A stretch of 64,000 nucleotides of DNA from Piliocolobus tephrosceles (Eukaryota > Chordata > Mammalia > Primates > Cercopithecidae): the NCBI RefSeq assembly GCF_002776525.5, contig NC_045438.1, forward strand, positions 160,642,616 to 160,706,615, read 5' to 3'. The position numbers and the translations under genes were made by a program. Numbering within the stretch: position 1 is the first letter of the stretch; the number at the start of each line of letters is the position of its first letter. This document shows, one piece after another, positions 56,219 to 64,000 of this stretch. The notes under the pieces are model-generated. The model worked only from the letters and a program-made list of their open reading frames with translations. It had not been told where the DNA came from and did not search any database.

Positions 56219-56513
56219 CATTTTTTTTTTGAGACGGAGTCTCGCTCTGTAGCCCAGGCTGGAGTGCAGTGGCCGGATCTTGGCTCACTGCAAGCTCCGC
56301 CTCCCGGGTTAACGCCATTCTCCTGCCTCAGCCTCCTGAGTAGCTGGGACTACAGGCGCCCACCACCTCGCCCAGCTAGTTTTCTTGTATTTTTTAGTAG
56401 AGACGGGGTTTCACTGCATTAGCCAGGATGGTCTCGATCTCCTGACCTCGTGATCCGCCCGTCTCGGCCTCCCAAAGTGCTGGGATTACAGGCTTGAGCC
56501 ACCGCGCCCGGCC
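56219..56513 (-). repeat. AluY SINE with Old World monkey (AluYR-like) substitutions
   Basis: The body is very well preserved and CpG-rich. Perfect 11-bp target-site duplications GAGGTGCATTT lie at 56208-56218 and 56514-56524. Relative to human AluY as I know it, it reads GTGGCCGGATCTT, CACCACCTCGCCC, CAGCTAGTTTT, CCGTCTCGGCC and GGCTTGAGCC. These are changes that I associate with the cercopithecid AluYR subfamilies. Confidence 0.95.
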
Positions 56514-56866
56514 GAGGTGCATTTTGCTTAATGCACTAGATGTCTAGGAATGTTATAAATGTCTACCAAAATATGCAAATAAACACATCTTCATTTATTA
56601 GTCAAATTTTGTTGCATAACTACACCATGGTACTAATAGAGCTAGAGCGTTTTTCCAATATGTATTCTGGTTTCACAGAGCTGAACTAAAGGATGTCTGG
56701 AGGGTAGTGATAGAGGAGAACAGCAGAAAACAGGAGAAAATGGGTCAAGCAGGATGCAGGGGTGTGGATTTTGCCTCCGTACATCACATCATCCTTAGAA
56801 ATGGTTTTCAGCAAAGGCTGGTGTAAGCAAGTGGCATATGTCCCTGACAAGTGTAAGAAAGCCAGT

Positions 56867-57161
56867 GGCCGGGCGCAGTTGTTCACGCCTGTAATCCCAG
56901 CACTTTGGGAGGCCTACGCGGGCGGATCATGAGGTCAGGAGATCAAGACCATCCTGGCTAACACGGTGAAATCCCATCTCTACTGAAAATACAAAAAATT
57001 AGCTGGGCGTGGTGGTGGACGCCTATAGTCGCAGCTACTCCGGAGGCTGAGGCGGGAGAATGGCATGAACCCAGGAGGCAGAGCTTGCAGTGAGCCGAGA
57101 TTGCACCACTGCACTCCAGCCTGGGCAACAGAGTGAGACTCATCTCAAGAAAAAAAAAAAA
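56867..57161 (+). repeat. AluY SINE
   Basis: GGATCATGAGGTCAGGAGATCAAGACCATCCTGGCTAAC is the AluY form. Perfect 12-bp target-site duplications AAGAAAGCCAGT are at 56855-56866 and 57162-57173. Confidence 0.97.
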
Positions 57162-57173
57162 AAGAAAGCCAGT

Positions 57174-59659
57174 GACTTCTCCTGTCTAAATCATCTCTTC
57201 TGTTTTCTGAAGCCCCATGCTCTGAACAGCTTCTTGGTGCCCTGAAGGATGTGCTGCAGCTATTCTTGGTTGGCCCACAAGATTTTCTGTTACAAAGATT
57301 CTGTCCAATTTCTATTATTAATAGAGCTATTGCAATACTCTTCCAGAATATAGTTGAAGACACGGTAGAATTTGGAACATACTTTCCAGAGGTAGAATGT
57401 AAACTGCAGGCCATAATAGGATGGCTGGAGAAATCTTTGGAAAAGAATCTTATATTTATTTACAGGTGATGAGGCTGGACTGGGTAGAAGCCAGTGATGA
57501 TATAAGCCATCATTGGAAGGTGGCCTGACATTGCTGAATACTCTCGCAGGTTCAGGAAGTAGTGTGAAGTCCTGGTGGATGTTTCCCAAGAGAGTTGAGG
57601 ATTCAGGAATGAGGTTAACTCTCTGGGTCTTCCATTGTCCTAGATGAAAATGTCACAGTTATTGTAACACAGGGCATCATCATGGATGTGGAGCTTCCAG
57701 AAAGCTCTGCCAGCCACAATCAATATTTTGCTGAGTAGCATCACATCACAGCAGAACTGAAACTCCGAAGCTTAGGCTTTTCTTTCCCTGGGTATATTAA
57801 CTGATTATTTGGCCAGACAATCCCTTCCTAAATATTGGCTCCTTTGGGGGCTATAGAAGAATATTCTCAGGACTTGAAATGGTGAGGTGAATGTCTAACA
57901 TTTGAGGGCAGGGAGTTTAGACCTCTTTTAAACTGAAGTAGGACCTCCTCCTACTCCCTGTTCAGAAAGAACAGAGAAAGGGAGTAACTTAATCCTACAA
58001 GAGATGCCATATGCTTCTACTTCACCACAAGGTATTTTTGACTAACGACAAAACAACTCTCACGGCAGGATGCAATTGCTTTCACTTTTACTGAGGCCAT
58101 TTAAAAGCAAAAGCATTGAAACTATTAAGTAAAGAACAGGGAAGAAAGAAGATACCACTAAGTGGCTGCATCTACTAGTTTAACAGTAACATCTGCGAAG
58201 GCTTGGCTGCCAATGACACATTGTCTTCACCATCAGCTGGGTAGAAGGCGGCCTGATAGGTCTGCCCAGAGGAACATCCAGCCTATAACACACACGCACA
58301 TGCACATATGTACCCAGTCTACTCCCTGTCTGCTATCCCACTGGCCGTTTACCCAAGGCAGACTTTCATGCCCTGGAGTTAGGTAAATTACAGTCTGGCA
58401 GTTTAGAGGCCTCAAGGCTCCTATAGTTGAAGTCATGAGCTCATCATTTCATGCACAGATTTCACCCCGCTCTCCTCTCAGACTTATCTCAAGGACAAGA
58501 CAGAAACAAATCTATCTGCTTGGTAAACCAGCTGTCAGTCAAGTTAGCCATAAAAATGTTTTTAACTTATTGATTAATTATTTGATGCAGAGGCACACAC
58601 AATTATTTTCAGACTGCTGGGAAGAGACATTCATTACATGATATTTTTCCAAGGGGACAGAGCCTAAGCCAAAAGCCTACAGTTACCTCCCCACATTCTG
58701 CTGTGACAGCTCTTGACCTGGTTTCCACCTTACAGTAGCACAGATTAGAGTTGGAAGGCAAGTCTTTGAAGAACAGAACTCACCTCGTCTCATGGGACCT
58801 TTGGCTGTCTTGGCTTGTCTCAGCTTCTTCAGATATAGATAGTCAGATTCCATGGTCATTGAGCCCTGGACTCATCCAAATGTGGGTCGTCACTGCTAGG
58901 AGATTTTTGATTTTTATAAATGTCTCCGATCCCACTGATAAATTTATCTTAATCAAACCAGCATCTTTAAGAAGTAGGCCTGGGAGCGGTAAATTTTCGG
59001 GAGTCCCCTTATGAAGGCCTGCTCCACCACCATGGTATTGGAGATACCAGTCTGAAGATTTGGAAGCGTTCCACTGGAACAGTCAAGCCCAAGATCAGGG
59101 TAAGTAGGTCTTTCAATTCTTAGAAAAACAAATTTTAAAGTCTGTTATTGGAGAAATTTGAAAGGGACAAATCAGAAGTGGATTCTATAGCTGATGCCTG
59201 TGGCACACCATGTTCCTTCTTTTTGGTTTGTCTAGTTTCAGTACAATTGTGACGTGTGCATGCTGCCAGTCACTCACATCAAGTGCATTTCTCAGGGTCC
59301 TTCTGCTTTGCCGGCTCAGAGCTTTCCCCAAAACTATCACAATCAGCTTTGCTTCAGTTATTTGCAATCCATAAGTACACTGGAGTTAAGATCTTTGAAA
59401 GCAGCCCTCAAATAACAGGGACAGGGGCTAGTGTATAAGTGTCAGAGGCTCCCTCTCTCCTGGTGGGACAATTTTGAGTTGCATTCAACACAGAGCTGTA
59501 CACAGAGCATCCCCAGAAGGGTTGATCCTTCCTGTCTCACTCTCCCTACTCCCTCATTTCTACTTCCAGGGATTATCTTCCAAATAAACTCCCTGCTCTC
59601 AAGTGAGCAAGCTCTCCTTTCAGGACATCATCTCCAGGAGTGTGGGTACTTGTCCAGGA
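57174..59659. other. Unassigned DNA with several short open frames
   Basis: Frames at 57251-57469 (+), 57290-57589 (-), 58233-58436 (-) and 59185-59367 (-) have fairly protein-like composition but no domain I can name. A donor-like GG/GTAAGT at 59094-59103 (+) has no matching upstream open frame. Old retroviral internal sequence is possible but not shown. Confidence 0.35.
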
Positions 59660-60085
59660 TATCAGTTGGGACTCTTCCAGCTGAAAATGGCAGAAAACCC
59701 AGCAGAAAGTATATTTTGATAAATTGGAAAAGGTGGCCTCACTTACCTGAAAAGTCTAAGGATGGAATTGACTTCAGGTACCATGAGGCATGGATTTAAA
59801 ATATCACATCGCCATCTTTTGGCTCAGATAGATCTGCTGTCCTCCTTACGGTGGGCTTTATACTCAAGTAAGTGCTCTCTCTGTGGTCATAAGATGGCTA
59901 TAGTCATTTCAGATCCTCTCTTCTTTAAGCTTCAATTCCAGCTAGATAGAGCAAGAATATCTTTCCCAGAGTGTTTAGAAAAAGCCCCACAGGGTATCTT
60001 TGGCTTTGTTTGGGTCACGTGTAGATACCAAATTGGATGTTCCACATCTAGATATGAATGTATCATCTAGGGAATCAGGATGAGG
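59660..60085 (+). repeat. Old unnamed repeat family, copy 2
   Basis: CTTCCAGCTGAAAATGGCAGAAAACCC, GTCATAAGATGGCTATAG, AAGAATATCTTTCCCAGAG and TTGGGTCACGTG occur in the same order as blocks of 37735-38080. The open frames at 59431-59799 and 59762-60070 lie across it and are not genes. Confidence 0.5.
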
Positions 60086-60699
60086 TGACCTTCCCAGGGG
60101 AAATAACATAGAGTTGTCAGAATAAGAGTAAATATTGACTGGGTGGCAAAATACAACTGGAGTCCATTACATCCCCTCTTTTGGCTGCCCAGAACACACA
60201 TACACATACATCCTTCCTACCACACTTGCAAGTTTCTGCACCTACTTAAAATTAACTATTTGTCAAAAAAAGATCATCCACATCTAATCCAGTATCAAGC
60301 CTAAGATCTCTGGATGATATGCAATTTTGTCAGTCAAGGCAAGATGTCATGCCTCATAATAAATGTGACAACCCCTAATTCATTCAGTGTACCATGGTGG
60401 AGACAGAACAAGAGAATGGCCATAAAGCCACCATTTGGGAAAGGCAAGAACGAGAATAATTTACAGTATTCACTGATCCAGAGCACATGTCATGTCCTGC
60501 TCAACAAGAATAACAAAACTGAATTACTGCCTGGCATTGGACTTTCATCCTTGATTAGCCAACCTGGATGCCCTGGGAGGCTCCTCCCTCCCCATTTTCT
60601 TCCATAGCCCATGGAAGCAAGATCCATGCTTACATGGAACGTGTAGTTAGAATTCATTTGGTTCTAAAAGACCAAAAATCCAACCCAACTAGGCCTTTG

Positions 60700-60900
60700 G
60701 AAAAATGTAATTTACTAGCTAAGATAACAGAAAAGTCCAGGGGAGTACTGGGTTCAAGGGTAGTTTGCTGCAAATACCAACCTGTGTTACCAGGACCCAG
60801 CTTCTCTTTAGCACGTGGTCAATTAGCCATGGCCTATTCTGTGTTTTGGCCTTATTTTCAGAGAGTCTGTTTTCCTGATCCTGAGATTTCTACAGAACAC
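60700..60900 (+). repeat. Old unnamed repeat family, copy 3 (partial)
   Basis: AGCTAAGATAACAGAAAAGTCCAGGGG, ACCAGGACCCAGCTTCTC and TTTTGGCCTTATTTTCAGAGAG match the same family's middle part. The 119-codon frame at 60568-60927 overlaps it and is therefore discounted. Confidence 0.45.
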
Positions 60901-61835
60901 CTAGATTGTGTATCTTCTAGGCTTTAAGCTCAATAGGATTTTATTTTATTTGCCCTGCTTGTCATATTCAGTCCCTGACTGGGAACTGAAATATCCTGAT
61001 TGCTCAGACCTCAGTCATATGTTCCACACCCTGAAGAAGCCAAGGCCACCTGAAGGAGATAGAATAGAAGTGCATTAGGGGTGGTTTCCCAGAAGGATAT
61101 TGGGGTGTGGTTATCAGAGAGGAGTGAATGGATACTGGGCAGTAAGGCACATCCACCAGATCCAGAGGCATGGGGACGTCCTGACTCACACGCACCCCCA
61201 GCCCAGGATCTCTACCGTTGGCTTTCTAAATAACATTCAGGTTGACCAGGAGCCGGTGCTGCTGCGCTCAGCTGAGAACTCAATAAACCAATGATTCACC
61301 TGAGGCCAGTGAGTACATGATGCCGAAGCCCCAATCAGGAAGGAAATTGTTGAAAGAAGGCATGGATGTTGCATATGCCACAGGGCATTGCAGTGACTCT
61401 GACTGTCCTGAGCTCATCTGGAAAGTTCTTTTCTGTTTGTCACCCTGTAAGAGTCAGATATGGTTGTGTGTTCCAAAGATGCAATTTCACAAAGGCTCAA
61501 GCTCTCAAACTTTCTCCAGAGGATTGAGGTTGCGGGTGGTGGGTAGTCAGGCTGTAATTCTGTATGTTCATGCTCAAGCTCAATGCCAAGAAGAACTCAC
61601 AGCTAGAGAATAATAGATCAAAAGATAAATGTGGCATATCTTTTCAGAAAATCTATTTTGCTTAATAGAAAGTAATTTAAAACATTACTTATATAACAAA
61701 CAGATACATAATGGAGTAGAATGGAGTACAATAATTTTAAGATAAGCCATAAAATTCAAAGAAATATTCAAGCTTGCTGTGGAGACCCAAACTAAAATAA
61801 CTTGCATAACAAAGAGGAAAAAAAAAACCTTTTTC
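60901..61835. other. Unassigned DNA
   Basis: No gene or named repeat was recognised. The 98-codon frame at 61317-61613 (+) has no known motif. Confidence 0.4.
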
Positions 61836-62138
61836 GGTTGGGTGCAGTGGCTCACGCCTATAATCCCAGCACTTTGGGAGGCCGAAGTGGGCAGATCACC
61901 TGAGGGTGGGAGTTCGAGACCAGCCTGACCAACATGGAGAAACCCTGTCTCCACTAAAAATACAAAATTAGCTGGATGTGGTGGCACATGCCTGTAATCC
62001 CAGCTACTCGGGAGGCTGAAGCAGGAGAATTGCTTGAACCCAGGAGGCGGAGCTTGTGGTGAGCCAAGATCACGCCATTGCACTCCAGCCTGGGCAACAA
62101 GAGCGAAACTCCATATCCAAATAGTAGTAATAATAACA
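61836..62138 (+). repeat. Alu SINE (AluS)
   Basis: Full length from GGTTGGGTGCAGTGGCTCAC. ACCTTTTTC (61827-61835) and ACCTTTCTC (62140-62148) are the target-site duplication. Confidence 0.96.
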
Positions 62139-62427
62139 ACCTTTCTCTTCCAGGCAGAGATGAGGAAGCATGATCCTCATCTAAGAAGTTAATCCTCTCG
62201 GCAGAAAATTCAGTGTATTGGCAAGGTATTCTTGATAACCAAAGGAGCAGCCACTGAGTATGGCTGAGTAATGGGCCTGTTTATTATCCCCCACAGACCT
62301 GCAGGGAGATGATTTAAAATGCAAGGTGAACAGAATCCTATTGTGAGTAAGTAGGACTTGGAGTGATGGAACTGTGAGGAAAGTATCAATCTCTTTCTCT
62401 CTGCTAGACAGTCAGGAAAATAAATAC

Positions 62428-62757
62428 AATTATCTCCAGTATCCACTGAAGATTGGTTCATGGCCCCCCAAGGATGCCCAAATTCACAGATGTTCAAGTC
62501 CCTGATATAAAATGGTATAGTATTTGCATATAACCTATGCACATCCTCTCATATACTTTAAATCCTCTCTAGTTTACTTATGATACCTAATTCAATGTAA
62601 ACGCTATGAAAATAGTTGTCATACTATATTGTTTATGGAATAATGACAAGGAAAAAAATGTATATGTTCCATACAGACACGATTCTGCAAAATATTTTCA
62701 ATCTGCAATTGCCTGAATCAATGCATGTGGAACCCACGGATATGGAGAGCTGACCGT
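62428..62757 (-). mobile_element. MER2 DNA transposon (Tigger group)
   Basis: TTGGTTCATGGCCCCCCAAGGATGCCCA, TTTGCATATAACCTATGCACATCCTCTCATATACTTTAAA and the right end GGAACCCACGGATATGGAGAGCTGACCGTA follow MER2 in reverse orientation, close to full length. Confidence 0.9.
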
Positions 62758-63123
62758 ATTCACATCTGCAACTCACACTGTTAGGCAAGGCATAAACAAG
62801 TCTGCCAGGCAGTCTCATAGGAGAGTCTGACACAGCACATTCATAAGCAGTAGAACCAAAGTCCATTGCCTGCACAATTCTGCAGAACTTGGACGGCAAA
62901 CACCACCACAGCCTGTCCCTCCCTGAGCTACTGGGATGCTATTTCCAGACTAACTTGCTAAGACTTTGCATAAGTTCTGCTGGGAGGAGGCAGGTGTAGG
63001 CTGGGCCATAACAATGCATGTGACAAGGTTTCCCAAATGGCAGGAGAGTCAAGGTGGAGCTTAGAGGGTAGAGGTGCATGGCACAGAGGCCTGAGGGTCT
63101 GAGGGCAGAAACTGGGTACCTCA
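62758..63123. other. Unassigned DNA
   Basis: No recognised feature was found between MER2 and the tandem Alus. Confidence 0.4.
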
Positions 63124-63430
63124 GGCTGGGCACAGTGGCTCACACCTGTAATCACAGCACTTTGAGAGGTGACGGCAGGCGGATCGCCTGACGTCAGGAG
63201 TTCGAGACCAGCCTGGCCAACACGGTGAAACCCCGTCTCTACCAAAAATACAAAAATTAGCCTGGCGTGGTAGGGGGGCACCTGTAATCCCAGCTACTCT
63301 GGAGGCTGAGGCAGGAGAATTGCTTGAACCCAGGAGGCAGAGGTTGCAGTGAGGTGAGATTGCGCCATTGCACTCCAGCCTAGGCAACAAGAGCAAAACT
63401 CTGTCTCAAAACAACAACAACAACAAAAAC
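63124..63430 (+). repeat. Alu SINE (AluS), first of a tandem pair
   Basis: Full length from GGCTGGGCACAGTGGCTCAC to a (CAA)n tail. Confidence 0.96.
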
Positions 63431-63436
63431 AGTATA

Positions 63437-63750
63437 GGAATGGGTGGTTCACGCCTGTAATCCCAGTACTTTAGGAGGCCAAGGAGGGTGGATCACCTGA
63501 GGTCAGGAGTTTGAGACCAGCCTGGCCAACATGGTGAAACCCCATCTCTACTAAAAGTACAAAAATTTGCCTGGCATGGTGGCCCATGCCTGTAATCCCA
63601 GCTACTTGGGAGGCTGAGACAGGAGAATCACTTGAACTGGGGAGGAGGAGGTTGCAGTGAGCCGAGATCGCACCATTGTGCTCCAGCCTGGGCGACAAGA
63701 GCAAAACTCCGTCTCAAAAACAAACAAACAAAAACAAAAAAGAAAAGAAA
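63437..63750 (+). repeat. Alu SINE (AluS), second of a tandem pair
   Basis: Nearly full length, missing about ten 5' bases. It has a (CAAA)n tail. Only a few bases separate it from the preceding Alu, so the second probably inserted into the first's tail. Confidence 0.95.
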
Positions 63751-64000
63751 CCAGTGCTTCTGAACAGGGTCCCTGCGGGAGGTGGACTGCCTTGCACGCT
63801 TGCCCTGAGACTGCGGGCACTGCCAGCTTATGGTTTGCAGTTCTTCCCACTAGGCGTTGTCATTCCCTTTAGTGTTCCCCAGCCCTTCAGTAAACCCTAT
63901 CTACCCGTGTAGCTATGTGTGACAGGCTATAAAGCGGACCTCCATCTACAGAGCCAAAAGAGGGCTGCAAAACCTGTCCCACTAGAATAGAAACTGAGAA
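63751..64000. other. Unassigned DNA at the window edge
   Basis: The sequence is unique-looking. Nothing recognisable, and any feature may continue beyond the window. Confidence 0.4.

Noticed and set aside
59040..59103. Possible exon ending at GG/GTAAGT (59094-59103)
   Set aside because: All three frames from the nearest plausible acceptor (about 58960) contain stops.
60568..60927. 119-codon + frame
   Set aside because: It overlaps an old interspersed repeat also present at 37.7 and 59.7 kb.
1..64000. CRISPR arrays, operons, tRNA, rRNA or prokaryotic promoters
   Set aside because: The window is clearly primate nuclear DNA. No spaced direct-repeat array or tRNA cloverleaf sequence was seen. 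The clustered short repeats are microsatellites and SINE tails.

Overview
This is 64 kb of primate nuclear DNA. It is dominated by interspersed repeats and contains no complete protein-coding gene that I can recognise. About thirty Alu elements or fragments are present, with MIR, L2, L1M/L1PB, MaLR LTRs (MLT1, MST) and DNA transposons (MER5A, MER20, MER2, a Tigger-type element). The youngest repeat, an AluY at 56219-56513 with perfect 11-bp target-site duplications, carries substitutions that I recall as typical of the AluYR lineage of Old World monkeys. A cercopithecid monkey (macaque, baboon, guenon or similar) is therefore the most likely source rather than human. A 10-N gap at 43128-43137 shows this is a scaffolded assembly.

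Layout. 1-13 kb: an MLT1 LTR split by an Alu, an L2 and MIR fossil, an MST LTR, several Alus, and one fairly repeat-poor block (7.6-8.6 kb) rich in bZIP-type motifs. At 11.2-11.8 kb an Alu contains an inverted copy of DNA lying about 350 bp further on. 13.4-14.3 kb: a GC-rich, CpG-containing block that could be regulatory. 15-25 kb: L1M fragments in both orientations, MER5A, Alus and AT-rich old DNA. 25.1-25.7 kb: a solo ERV1-type LTR. 27.4-28.4 kb: repeat-free DNA holding the best exon candidate, 93 bp open in one frame between a good acceptor and a strong CAG/GTAAGA donor on the + strand. 28.4-34 kb: a GATA microsatellite, Alus, L2 and MIR. Near 34.1-34.2 kb on the minus strand a short segment encodes an enoyl-CoA hydratase (crotonase) signature after an acceptor-like site. 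It looks like a relic exon of a crotonase gene. 35-39.4 kb: three MLT1-type LTRs, MER20 and a Tigger-type element. 40.2-44.4 kb: an L1M interrupted by a younger opposite-strand L1, which is itself interrupted by two Alus and a very long poly-T containing the assembly gap. 44.4-48.8 kb: a wrecked ERV-L provirus (protease/RT edge, RT core, integrase finger, probable dUTPase region, polypurine tract, 3' LTR), itself interrupted by an Alu and an MST LTR. 49-57 kb: Alus, L1M, an MLT1 LTR, a second inverted duplication (52.5/53.5 kb) and the two AluY copies. 57-64 kb: mostly unassigned old DNA, two copies of an unnamed old repeat, MER2 and tandem Alus.

The parts do not form a working gene system. 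The window reads as intergenic or deep intronic DNA, possibly of a + strand gene contributing the 27.7 kb exon, in which successive retroelement insertions can be ordered by nesting and target-site duplications. Nearly all long open frames are Alu, L1 or LTR translations. The most notable observations are the two local inverted templated duplications, the crotonase relic and the splice-bounded exon candidate.
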